This document shows positions 9,273-16,736 of a stretch of 64,000 bases of DNA, one piece after another. Numbering within the stretch: the first letter of the stretch is position 1; every line of letters begins with the position of its first letter. This DNA comes from Sinorhizobium sp. 6-70 (GTDB lineage Bacteria; Pseudomonadota; Alphaproteobacteria; Rhizobiales; Rhizobiaceae). Location of the stretch: NCBI RefSeq assembly GCF_030124375.1, contig NZ_JASKLS010000002.1:573802-637801 (forward strand). Direction: 5' to 3'. The translations under genes and the position numbers were made by a program. Under the pieces are notes generated by a model. That model was not told the DNA's origin. It ran no database searches and worked only from the letters and a program-made list of their open reading frames with translations.

Positions 9273-10142
9273 GTGACAGCCTTTGATCCGAGCAACCGGA
9301 CATCGACCACGCCGACGGCAGTCGAGGGTCCACATGGCCCTATCCGGCTCAAGTGGCACAAGCTGCGCACTGAGCTCGCCGAGGCGCCCTTCAAACGTTC
9401 CAATCTCGCCCTCGGCTGGCGGCTCGGCGCGAGTCTCGAGATCGACATACTCGCCGCCGCCGAAGGCCGTTTCGCAGTCCTCCACGATCCGACGCTCGGC
9501 CCCTCGACAACCGGGAACGGTCGCGTTCCGCGCATGCCGATCGCATCGATGAGAGGGCTTTTCCACCGCGATGCCGGGGGCGCCCCCGACCCCGATGCGC
9601 CGGTGCTATCGCTCGCCGAGCTGGTGGCTCCGCTGCGAAGCCTGCCGAGAGCGCCGTCGGCCAACCTTCAGCTCGACCTCAAGCTGCTCGAAGGACACAC
9701 GCTTCCGGATTCGGCGGTCGCGGATGTGGCCGCCGCTGTCGCCGGGCTTTCGGATGCTATCGTCGTCGGATCGCATCATCTGAATGAGGCACGCCGCCTC
9801 GTCGCCGCCCTTCCTGGAGCTCGGCTCGGCTACGACCCGATGTTGGCGGTGTCCCGCCAACCTGCCCTGCGTGATCCGGAGCGGCTCCTGCGCCACATGG
9901 AACGGCACAGGACCGGCGTGAGCCTTGCCTATCTTCGCTTCGATGCCATTGTCGCTGCGGAAACCCGAGGCTTCCCGCTCGTTGCGCGCCTGTTGGACCT
10001 CGGGATCGAGACAGACGCCTGGACGGTCAATCCCGGCCCGGCCATCAGCGACGGCATCCTGCGTACGCTTATGGAGGCCAAAGTGCGCCAAGTCACGACG
10101 GATGCTCCGAGGGACATCTTCCGACAGATGCAGTCGCGTTGA
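9273..10142 (+). CDS. GDPD-family protein, divergent active site
   Basis: A 289-residue relative of glycerophosphodiester phosphodiesterases. The segment LEIDILAAAEGRFAVLHD keeps Glu56, Asp58 and the second His (71), followed by the TTGNG turn seen in the family. The first motif, normally HRG...ENT, is replaced by KWHKLR (His29) and FKRSNL, so the first Arg and the ENT motif are not conserved. Start choice: GTG at 9273 has AAAGGA eight bases upstream. A TTG at 9228 would overlap the ATPase stop (TTGA) and add 15 residues. It closes the importer operon and may process the imported diester; altered specificity or lost activity are both possible. Confidence 0.8.
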   Translation: MTAFDPSNRTSTTPTAVEGPHGPIRLKWHKLRTELAEAPFKRSNLALGWRLGASLEIDILAAAEGRFAVLHDPTLGPSTTGNGRVPRMPIASMRGLFHRDAGGAPDPDAPVLSLAELVAPLRSLPRAPSANLQLDLKLLEGHTLPDSAVADVAAAVAGLSDAIVVGSHHLNEARRLVAALPGARLGYDPMLAVSRQPALRDPERLLRHMERHRTGVSLAYLRFDAIVAAETRGFPLVARLLDLGIETDAWTVNPGPAISDGILRTLMEAKVRQVTTDAPRDIFRQMQSR

Positions 10143-10305
10143 CGCCGATGCCTCGGTCGAGCCGATCCTATCGATTTTGGAGATGTGGATCACCCCAGCA
10201 GGGGAGCCTATCAAAGGTCGGGCCGGCCGTACCGGTCCCAATGACCGAGATTTTCGTCATGGCGCGAACCTCCTTCATCGGTCGTCACCGACATCCAAGC
10301 AACTG

Positions 10306-10530
10306 TCAGCGAGCACGTCGCGTCCCCATCGCCGACAGCATCGCGATGCAGCGGAGCTTGTCGTGGCTGAGGCCGATATCGGCGAGCGTGCGGTCATCGA
10401 GCTTCATCAAGCTTTCAAGTTCGCGGCGCATGCGAACCTCCTCGCGAATCCGAGTGAACCAACGCCTGTACGGCTTTCGCGGGAGCGCGGCGCCTCTCCG
10501 CATCCCGAAGCTGATTGCTGAACTGCTCAT
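10306..10530 (-). CDS. DUF1127 domain-containing small protein
   Basis: A 74-residue basic protein. The C-terminal half, RRELESLMKLDDRTLADIGL followed by SHDKL, is the typical DUF1127 (YjiS-like) signature of arginine-rich small proteins common in Rhizobiaceae, several of which influence RNA or phosphate/carbon metabolism. The ATG is preceded by a GGGAAA-type ribosome-binding site at suitable spacing. It ends 163 bases from the convergent GDPD-like gene. Its role here is unknown. Confidence 0.8.
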   Translation of the reverse strand: MSSSAISFGMRRGAALPRKPYRRWFTRIREEVRMRRELESLMKLDDRTLADIGLSHDKLRCIAMLSAMGTRRAR

Positions 10531-10561
10531 CGTGATGTTTCCCTATCTCGGTACGCCAAAA

Positions 10562-10735
10562 TCACTCCGGCGGTGGCAAAAGGCCGATCGGTGCGTTCTC
10601 CTCGGGCGGCGCGTTCCGGTAGCCGTATCGCGCGCCCGACTTGAGCGGGGTCAGATATTCGATCGCCGGGCCGAGCACGTTGAACACCGTGAGGCGCGTC
10701 CACGCGGCAGGCACGGGGTCCGCGGGAGTTTGCAT
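10562..10735 (-). CDS. Small hypothetical protein, 57 residues
   Basis: Not a family I recognise. The product starts MQTPADPVPAAWTRL, has a mid-region VLGPAIEYLTPLKSGARYGY and ends in a proline-rich tail (GLLPPPE). It has no clear signal peptide or membrane helix. A strong GGAGG lies 15 bases upstream, but a competing ATG at 10742, in another frame, is better spaced from it and would give an Arg-rich product (to 10527) of less natural composition. I prefer the present frame on amino-acid composition. It sits just upstream of the DUF1127 gene and may be co-transcribed with it. Confidence 0.4.
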   Translation of the reverse strand: MQTPADPVPAAWTRLTVFNVLGPAIEYLTPLKSGARYGYRNAPPEENAPIGLLPPPE

Positions 10736-10767
10736 CGAGCATGGTTTCCTCCTTCTGATTGCCTCGG

Positions 10768-10989
10768 CTATGCGGGAGCGCGCGTCCACGCACCGATAAA
10801 AAGCGGCAGCATGATACGGGCCTCGCGGGCGAGGCAGTCCTTGCGCAGGCGCTCGCCCAGGGTGTCGATCCCCACTTCGGCCGCCGAGGCGATACCCACG
10901 CGTTCGATTGCCGGCAGGAGACTGCGTACGGTCTCGGCGATATAGTCGTAGACTGGCGATTGCAGCCCGCCTTCAGCGCGCCCGGCCAC
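10768..10989 (-). CDS. Short ORF, unrecognised; possible gene remnant
   Basis: A 73-codon frame starting with GTG, with natural-looking composition (AEVGIDTLGERLRKDCLARE, then MLPLFIGAWTR). It reads like the C-terminal end of a larger enzyme, but a stop lies just upstream in frame and no ribosome-binding site is visible, so it may be a remnant. It is preceded by one copy of the 50-bp element that also precedes the cytochrome c gene. No function can be given. Confidence 0.3.
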   Translation of the reverse strand: MAGRAEGGLQSPVYDYIAETVRSLLPAIERVGIASAAEVGIDTLGERLRKDCLAREARIMLPLFIGAWTRAPA

Positions 10990-11000
10990 GATCGGTCAAC

Positions 11001-11050
11001 GGCGCTACGGAATGATTTCAGGAGCGGAGAATCCGGTTACGGATGAAACA
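11001..11050. repeat. 50-bp direct repeat, copy 1
   Basis: Aligns without gaps to 11711-11760 with 43 of 50 identical bases; the last ten (GGATGAAACA) match exactly. It stands immediately upstream of the minus-strand short ORF ending at 10989, just as copy 2 stands upstream of the minus-strand cytochrome c gene. It could be a shared promoter/leader or a member of a rhizobial intergenic repeat family. Confidence 0.8.
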
Positions 11051-11163
11051 GAGCTAGAGCGCCACCGAGGCGGCCGCCCATCCGGCGGCGAACACTTGAT
11101 CGCCGTGAGTTCGGCCAGGGCTGGGTTCGGTGTATCCCCGCCGAAGCCAATGGCCGGGGACCG

Positions 11164-11655
11164 TTACGGTTTTGGCGGTTGCGGCACCATGACGATGTGT
11201 GGTGTGGTCGGCCGGCGATCCGGCGGCACATGGTCCGGGACCGGGGCATCGTTCGGCGGCAGCGAACGAACAAAGCGGTGCATCGCGCGCAGATCATCCT
11301 CGGCGAACGCACGCACATTGAACCATGGCATGGGCGGCCGCGTCTCAAGCGTGCGCGCGTGGCGAACCCAGTCGTCCTCGCTCATCGTGGCGAGCAGCCT
11401 GCGCAGGTTCGAAGGATAGGTCGTGCCCCATGGCCCGCTGTAGCCGACCGCGTCGCCAATCAGCCATCGATCTTCCGGCACCTTGCCGGCGTTTGCCGTA
11501 TAGCCGGGTGTATGACAGTCGTTGCAGCCGCCGATCGTCACAAGGTAACGGCCACGTTCGGTATCCGCCGTGCCGCCTGAGCCAGGGTCAACGAGCGCGG
11601 TTACGGCGGCAGCGGCCATGCCAAGCGTGGCGGTTCCAATCACAATAGGCCTCAT
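11164..11655 (-). CDS. Mono-haem cytochrome c, exported
   Basis: A 163-residue periplasmic electron carrier. It has an N-terminal signal or anchor (MRPIVIGTATLGMAAAAVTAL), then a single haem-binding CNDCH (Cys44, Cys47, His48). The Met in PPMPWFNVRAF is a plausible sixth ligand, and the tail is proline-rich. It resembles the small cytochrome c subunits of dehydrogenases and c-type electron donors. The ATG is preceded by GAGGAGGAG. It lies downstream of the peroxidase-kinase pair on the same strand but is separated by a repeat region, so it probably has its own promoter. It is a plausible electron donor for the nearby peroxidase, which is inference. Confidence 0.88.
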   Translation of the reverse strand: MRPIVIGTATLGMAAAAVTALVDPGSGGTADTERGRYLVTIGGCNDCHTPGYTANAGKVPEDRWLIGDAVGYSGPWGTTYPSNLRRLLATMSEDDWVRHARTLETRPPMPWFNVRAFAEDDLRAMHRFVRSLPPNDAPVPDHVPPDRRPTTPHIVMVPQPPKP

Positions 11656-11710
11656 CGCAGGCTCCTCCTCATCATGACCATTGAGAAGACGCGACCGAAT
11701 CTCGGCGGGC

Positions 11711-11760
11711 GGCGTTACGAGATGATTTCAGGAAAGGAGGATCCGATTACGGATGAAACA
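11711..11760. repeat. 50-bp direct repeat, copy 2
   Basis: Second copy of the element at 11001-11050 (seven mismatches, no gaps). It starts 56 bases upstream of the cytochrome c start codon on the minus strand. It is followed at 11761-11774 by the 14-bp perfect palindrome AGGGCGGCCGCCCT. Confidence 0.8.
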
Positions 11761-11789
11761 AGGGCGGCCGCCCTGCCTTAACATCTGGG

Positions 11790-11890
11790 AGCAGTTCCAG
11801 GAAAAGTGTGTAACGGTTTTCCGTCCGGAATTGCGTAGTTTCAACGAGTTAGATCATTTCAGTGTTTCAATGAAACAATGAAATGATCTA
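11790..11890. repeat. RIME-like rhizobial intergenic palindromic element
   Basis: The stretch CAGGAAAAGTGTGTAACGG followed by TTTTCCGTCCGGAATTGCG and a terminal palindrome matches, from memory, the abundant intergenic mosaic repeats of Rhizobium/Sinorhizobium genomes. The palindrome spans 11851-11889: 19-bp arms with one mismatch around a single central base (left arm begins AGATCATTTCA). It ends two bases before the stop codon of the histidine kinase gene, so its transcript would form a long hairpin after that gene. Family membership rests on recognition, not a search. Confidence 0.65.
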
Positions 11891-11891
11891 T

Positions 11892-14408
11892 TCAGCCTGA
11901 TGCGAGCTGCCGAGCCAGACAGTCCGCCAGTGCCCGCGACAGCAGGGGCTTCTTGAGGACCTCGCTGATGCCGGTTGCCTGAAGTCGATCCGGCCGCAGC
12001 GTGTGGGTGTAGCCGGTCATCAGCACGATCGGGATGTCCGGGCGCAACGCACGGATCGCGTCCGCGAATTCGGTGCCTGTCATCTCCGCCATGACCTCAT
12101 CCACGAGCACCAGGTCGAAGCGCGTCGGCTTGGTGCGGAATGCGGCGAGAGCGGCCAGGCCGCCGTCGAAGCCGACCGGCTCGTAACCGAGGGCCGCGAG
12201 CATCTCTTCGCCGAGAAGGACGAGCGGCTTCTCGTCATCGACGATAAGGATCGTCTCGCCTTGCCCGGTGCGCAATGGCGGCTCCGGGGGCCGATCCGCC
12301 TTCGGGGCGGCATCTTCTGTCCGCGGCAGATAGACCTCGAACGTGGCGCCTTCCCCCGGCCGACTCTTCACGTTGAGAGCGCCGCCGTGTCCGCCAACGA
12401 TTCCGTGGACGGTGGAAAGCCCCAGCCCGGTGCCCTGCCCTGCCGGCTTGGTCGTGAAAAAGGGCTCGAAGATGCGCTCCAGGGCGGCCCGGTCGATGCC
12501 GCGTCCGGTATCCCTGACGGTGATGCGCACATAGCGCCTGGCAGGCAAACTGCCGTGGGATAGCTTCATGACGTTCTTGGCATCGACGGTATCGACAACG
12601 AGCGTCAGCGTGCCCCGCCCCTCCATGGCCTGCGCGGCATTGGCGCAGAGGTTCATGATCACCTGCTGCAACTCGGTTGCGTCGCCCATCACGGAGACGC
12701 CCTCGGCCTCAAGGCGCGTGCGTACCGCGAGCGTCGCTGGAAGGGAGGCCCGGACGAGGTCTATCGCCTCGGCAACCACGGGCACAATGCCGATCGGCCG
12801 AAGCTGCCGTTCTCGGCGCCGCCCGAAGGCAAGTACCTGCTCGATGACGTCCTGTGCCCGCTCTCCCGCCTTCATGATCTGCTCAAGATAGCGCCGTGCG
12901 CGCGACTCCTTTAGGAGCACCGCGAGCGCCATCTCGCTATAGCCGCGGATGGCGCCCAGAATATTGTTGAACTCATGCGCAATGCCACCGGCGAGGGTGC
13001 CGATCGCCTCGAGCCGCTGCGACTGGTAGAGACGGGCCTGAAGCGCCTCGCGCTCGGCTTCTCCCCGCTCGCGGGCGATTGCGTTGGCGAAGATCTCCGC
13101 TGCGGTTCTAATGAGCGCTATGTCGTCGTCCCGCCAATGTTTTTTCCCGGCGGTGGCTTCGAGGCCAAGCACGCCCAGAGGTTTGCCGGCAACACGCATC
13201 GGGATGGTCAGCCACGATCGGACGTGCCGCGCCATGAGCGAAGCTTTCTGCCGGCTGTCCGCCAAGGCCCCGACGTCGGGTACGCAGATGCATCCGTCAA
13301 GCTCATACCCCTCCGGTCTCCAGTTCAGGACGAGGTCGGCCACCTCGGTCGGCGGAGCATTCGCTGTGCCGAGAGCCTGTCGCCGGTACCAGTAGCTGCC
13401 GTCGAGGTCAGGTCCACCGTCGTCGACGACGATGATCTGCGCTCCGTCGAGGCCAGCAAATTCAACCAGCCGGGCAAGCGCTTCGCCAATTGCAGCACGG
13501 ATTTCTTCCCGCGGCAGGTTGATGAAGTGCGTGGAGATGGAGGCGATCAGAGCCTCGAAGCCGAGCCGCTGTTTGAGCGTCTGCGCATTGGCCCTCAAGC
13601 GGACGAAGAGGTAGGCCACATAGGCGACCAAGGCGAGCGCAGCAACATAGAGCAGCCTCAGAAAGAGGTCGGCGCGTGCCGCGGCGCGCTCATAGGCAGC
13701 GAAATAGACATCCTGCAATGCCTGCGTCCGTCCGCTCGTCGGTGCGGATTGCACGCGCGCAACGAGATCGTCAACCGCCGGGAGCGCGGTAACGACGAGC
13801 CCGGCATGGGCGATCAGCGAGCGGACGTCCTCGGCAAGCGCCGCATCGACGGGCAGAGTAGCGATCCGATCGAGCGAACGCTCCACCTCCGCGGCCGCAC
13901 CGGATTGCGGTGCATTCGTGAAGCGGAGCATCGCCGCCGTCAATGCGCCGATTTCGGCATTCAACTCTGTTCGCTGCCCAACGGTTGCGGCCGCCAGCCG
14001 ACCGCTCAGGTGGTTGAAATACGCGAGCGAGTTCTGCAACACCGCATTTTGCGACTTGAAGATCTCGACAAGCGCCTCCTGATCGCGCACGGCGGCCGTG
14101 ACCTCGGAAAGTTTCCGATCGATCTCCACCTTCGTCTCTCCGCGCGCGACCTCTCTGATGGCAGGCAGCGCGGCCGTCGCCGCCAGGAGGCTTTCCATGG
14201 ACTGGACGAGCGGGTCATAGCTGCGCAGGAGCCCGGCCCGCGCGCGCAATACGTCGCGTTGGAGCGCCGCGCTGTGCAGAATGACCGTCTGCAGCGCATC
14301 CGCACGCTGGCGGTGCGGGGTGTCGGGAGCGAGGCCCTGAAACAGGAAATAGGTCAGGACGATGAAAAGGCCGGCGACAACCAGTGCCAGGGCGTGAAGC
14401 CGTCTCAT
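11892..14408 (-). CDS. Hybrid sensor histidine kinase (VirA-like, with GAF and receiver domains)
   Basis: An 838-residue inner-membrane sensor. Helix 1 spans about residues 4-26. A ~220-residue all-helical periplasmic region follows (similar in style to the DAHL sensor of VirA-like kinases), then a second membrane helix near 248-268. A GAF domain lies at about 285-440. The HisKA H-box GGIAHEFNN has phospho-acceptor His478, and the HATPase motifs are NLCANAAQAM, DTGRGID and GTGLGLSTV. A C-terminal receiver (ETILIVDDEKP, acceptor Asp770) completes it. Its ATG overlaps the stop of the di-haem peroxidase gene (ATGA), so the two are translationally coupled. The cognate regulator is probably the divergent OmpR-type gene. 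The ligand is unknown; redox or peroxide sensing is suggested by context only. Confidence 0.93.
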   Translation of the reverse strand: MRRLHALALVVAGLFIVLTYFLFQGLAPDTPHRQRADALQTVILHSAALQRDVLRARAGLLRSYDPLVQSMESLLAATAALPAIREVARGETKVEIDRKLSEVTAAVRDQEALVEIFKSQNAVLQNSLAYFNHLSGRLAAATVGQRTELNAEIGALTAAMLRFTNAPQSGAAAEVERSLDRIATLPVDAALAEDVRSLIAHAGLVVTALPAVDDLVARVQSAPTSGRTQALQDVYFAAYERAAARADLFLRLLYVAALALVAYVAYLFVRLRANAQTLKQRLGFEALIASISTHFINLPREEIRAAIGEALARLVEFAGLDGAQIIVVDDGGPDLDGSYWYRRQALGTANAPPTEVADLVLNWRPEGYELDGCICVPDVGALADSRQKASLMARHVRSWLTIPMRVAGKPLGVLGLEATAGKKHWRDDDIALIRTAAEIFANAIARERGEAEREALQARLYQSQRLEAIGTLAGGIAHEFNNILGAIRGYSEMALAVLLKESRARRYLEQIMKAGERAQDVIEQVLAFGRRRERQLRPIGIVPVVAEAIDLVRASLPATLAVRTRLEAEGVSVMGDATELQQVIMNLCANAAQAMEGRGTLTLVVDTVDAKNVMKLSHGSLPARRYVRITVRDTGRGIDRAALERIFEPFFTTKPAGQGTGLGLSTVHGIVGGHGGALNVKSRPGEGATFEVYLPRTEDAAPKADRPPEPPLRTGQGETILIVDDEKPLVLLGEEMLAALGYEPVGFDGGLAALAAFRTKPTRFDLVLVDEVMAEMTGTEFADAIRALRPDIPIVLMTGYTHTLRPDRLQATGISEVLKKPLLSRALADCLARQLASG

Positions 14409-15418
14409 TGCGGTGCCCGCTCGGCCTCGCCTGCCAACGAATGGCCTTCATGCTCGCCCGTCAGCGTGCCGAGGAACTTGACGATCAAGTCGACGTCGCG
14501 CTCGGCGATCTCGCGCCTAAGCTGGCTGCGCCCCATGATCTCGACCGCTTCTTGCAGCGACGCCGCATGCCCGTCATGGAAATAGGGCGCGGTGACAGCG
14601 ACGTTGCGCAGGCTCGGAACGCGGAACACGTGGCGATCGCTCTCGACACCGGTCACTGTGAAGCGACCGAGATCACCGTCTGATGGGGGCTTGCCGTCGA
14701 ACGGGTTTGCGAAGACACCGAACTTCTGGAACAGGTTGCCGCCTACGTTGACGCCCTGATGGCAGGCGGTGCAGCCGAAATCCTTGAATAGACGGTAGCC
14801 CTCTTCCTCCTCCGCCGAGATCGCACCGGCCTCGCCACGAAGATAGCGGTCGAAGCGCGCATCGGGCGTGACGAGCGAGCGCTGGTAGACGGCCAGCGCG
14901 TCAAGCACGTTTTCCCTGTCCGGCTGGGCGCGATAGGCCTCCGCGAAGGTTCTCAGGTAGTCGGCGTCAGTGCCGAGCTTGGCCAGGAGCTCCTCCCAGT
15001 TGGTGCCCATGAGTTGCGCATCGAGCAGCACCGCCGCGTTCTGCTCCTCGAGCGTGCGGAAATTGCCGCGCCAGTTGAGCCGGAAATTGAGCGCGACGTT
15101 GAAGACAGTGGGGGCGTTGAAATCAAGCAGCGCGCCGTTGGCGGCGACGGAGCGGGTGCGGCCGTCGTCGCCGCCCTCTGCGAGGATGTGGCAGGAGGCG
15201 CAGGCGACGACATCGCCATGCGATAGCCGAGGATCGTGGAACAGGCGCTCACCAAGCGCTGCTTTTGCCGCGTCAATGGGCTGCTCGGCCGGAATCGGAG
15301 CGATCGGTTCGTCTTCGGACGCGGCGAGCGCGCCTGCGACCACGATCGCGGAGCATAGCAATACTGCGAGGCAAAGCGGGAGCCCGGCATGAAGCATGTG
15401 AATCTGCGCTCGGCGCAT
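14405..15418 (-). CDS. Di-haem cytochrome c peroxidase (CcpA/MauG superfamily)
   Basis: A 337-residue periplasmic di-haem protein with an N-terminal signal segment (LPLCLAVLLCSAIVVAGALA). It has two haem sites, CASCH (Cys73, Cys76, His77) and CTACH (Cys216, Cys219, His220). The sequence between them (LGERLFHDPRLS, FNAPTVFNVALN, RVPSLRNVAVTAPYFHDG) is characteristic of bacterial cytochrome c peroxidases. It would reduce H2O2 with electrons from a small cytochrome c, or oxidise a protein partner as MauG does. The ATG at 15418 has GAGG eight bases upstream; the longer frame to 15637 runs across the divergent promoter region and is rejected. It is the first gene of a unit with the histidine kinase. 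Confidence 0.92.
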   Translation of the reverse strand: MRRAQIHMLHAGLPLCLAVLLCSAIVVAGALAASEDEPIAPIPAEQPIDAAKAALGERLFHDPRLSHGDVVACASCHILAEGGDDGRTRSVAANGALLDFNAPTVFNVALNFRLNWRGNFRTLEEQNAAVLLDAQLMGTNWEELLAKLGTDADYLRTFAEAYRAQPDRENVLDALAVYQRSLVTPDARFDRYLRGEAGAISAEEEEGYRLFKDFGCTACHQGVNVGGNLFQKFGVFANPFDGKPPSDGDLGRFTVTGVESDRHVFRVPSLRNVAVTAPYFHDGHAASLQEAVEIMGRSQLRREIAERDVDLIVKFLGTLTGEHEGHSLAGEAERAPQ

Positions 15419-15452
15419 CGGATCAGCCTCGGTACTTCGGCCTCCGACCTGC

Positions 15453-15491
15453 CGTTCACCAAACCGCCCAAATTTGGCGCTTTGATGAACG
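15453..15491. promoter_or_regulatory. Extended imperfect palindrome in the peroxidase/regulator divergent promoter
   Basis: The outer arms CGTTCA and TGAACG enclose CAAA/TTTG, CGC/GCG and a central CCAAATTTGG, with one bulge and two mismatches. It lies 35 bases upstream of the peroxidase start and about 110 bases upstream of the regulator start. This is a good candidate for binding by the response regulator or another dimeric regulator controlling both directions. Confidence 0.5.
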
Positions 15492-15600
15492 ACGGGGTGG
15501 ACGAGGGTAGGCAGACCGCTTGCAGATGGTCCAAATGCTGGCCGACGAAAACACCCACGATCCGGAAGGGCAAAAGCACGGAACGCCCGGTGCTGCGGCG

Positions 15601-16311
15601 ATGAGGCATATCCTCGTGGTCGACGATGATCCGGCAATGCGCGCCATGATCGCCGACTACCTGAGGAGCCAGAACTTCACCGTCAGCCCGGTGGCGGACG
15701 GCGCAGGCATGTCGCGGGTGCTTCGTGGGGCCGCCGTGGACCTGATCATCCTTGACATGAAGCTTGCCCATGAGGACGGACTCGAACTCATGCGCTGGCT
15801 CGGCAGCCCGCCGGTGGCGCCAATCATCATCGTGACCGGCCACCGGCGAGACGAGGCGGATCGCGTCGTCGGCCTGGAACTCGGCGCCGATGACTACGTG
15901 ACGAAGCCCTTCAGCCTGCGCGAGCTTCTAGCGCGCATCCGCGCCATCTTGCGTCGGTCGGAGGCGGCGGGCCGCCACCCGCGCGGCAAGGTCCGGGGCT
16001 ACCGTTTCTCCGGTTGGGAACTCGACATGCGGACGCGGAGGCTCACGTCGTCCGCCGGCGAGACCCTGCCGCTGACAGCGGGGGAGTTCAACCTGCTGGT
16101 CGCCTTCCTGCGTTCCCCGCAGCAGGTCCTGAGCCGCGAGCAACTGCTTGCAGCAAGTCGCTTACACGACGAGGAGGTCTTCGACCGCAGCATCGACGTG
16201 CAGATCCTGCGCTTGCGACGCAAACTGGAGGCCAACCCGAGCGAGCCGAAGCTGATCGTGACGGAGCGGGGCACGGGCTACCTGTTCACAACGCCAGTGG
16301 ACATGTTCTAA
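15601..16311 (+). CDS. OmpR/PhoB-family response regulator
   Basis: A DNA-binding regulator of 236 residues. The receiver domain starts MRHILVVDDDP, with acidic pocket Asp8/Asp9, phospho-acceptor Asp52 (IILDMK) and the conserved Lys in DDYVTKPF. The C-terminal winged helix includes LLVAFLRSPQQVLSREQLL and SIDVQILRLRRKLE. In-frame ATGs at 15520 and 15526 would add up to 27 non-family residues; I chose 15601 because the receiver fold begins there, though its ribosome-binding site is weak. It is divergent from the peroxidase-kinase unit and is most likely that kinase's partner. Confidence 0.9.
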   Translation: MRHILVVDDDPAMRAMIADYLRSQNFTVSPVADGAGMSRVLRGAAVDLIILDMKLAHEDGLELMRWLGSPPVAPIIIVTGHRRDEADRVVGLELGADDYVTKPFSLRELLARIRAILRRSEAAGRHPRGKVRGYRFSGWELDMRTRRLTSSAGETLPLTAGEFNLLVAFLRSPQQVLSREQLLAASRLHDEEVFDRSIDVQILRLRRKLEANPSEPKLIVTERGTGYLFTTPVDMF

Positions 16312-16736
16312 GGGTGCCGGACCCGTTATCGAGGCCAGGGCGGTTATACGAAGAGATCCGTCCGTGTCACGTATCAGAGCACCTTGCCCTTGGTGCGTGC
16401 GGCGATGCAGCGCGCAAGCAGCGCGGGCAGCCGAGCCGTCGATTGCGCCATTGCCTCCGCCGTCGACCACATGCAGCGCGCTAGGGCCAACCGCCTCCAC
16501 GCATGCGAAATGACACCTCCTTAAGCCATTGCAACGATTGGAACTGCTGATATGTTTCCTATTTGTTCTCACCTCGCGTTCGCCTACGAAAACAGCGGCA
16601 TTGCGAAACGAGGACCTGCGTGGCGTCGAAACTTTCACAGTGACAGGGGCATGTACTCGTTCGCAATGTCGGATAGTCCGGTTACTGGCTGGCCAATCCT
16701 GGTGCAGTTTCGGATAAGCAAAATGAGGGGAAATGG
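16312..16736. other. Intergenic region without a supportable gene
   Basis: 425 bases between the response regulator and DNA polymerase IV. On the minus strand a GGAGG near 16510 is followed by a 7-codon frame and then a 32-codon frame (16374-16472) ending AARTKGKVL, neither convincing. Toward the right end GGGGAAATGGATG leads into the polymerase gene. Two GTTC words at 16565 and 16578 resemble a LexA half-site pair but are spaced by nine bases instead of seven. Confidence 0.5.

Noticed and set aside
12975..14585. 536-codon open frame on the plus strand
   Set aside because: It is antisense to the histidine kinase and peroxidase genes, whose domain motifs are clear; the translated product has no recognisable motif and an Arg-rich composition typical of a shadow frame in GC-rich DNA.
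16565..16581. Possible LexA box upstream of DNA polymerase IV
   Set aside because: The two GTTC words are separated by nine bases, whereas the alphaproteobacterial LexA site needs seven, and the pair is over 150 bases from the start codon.
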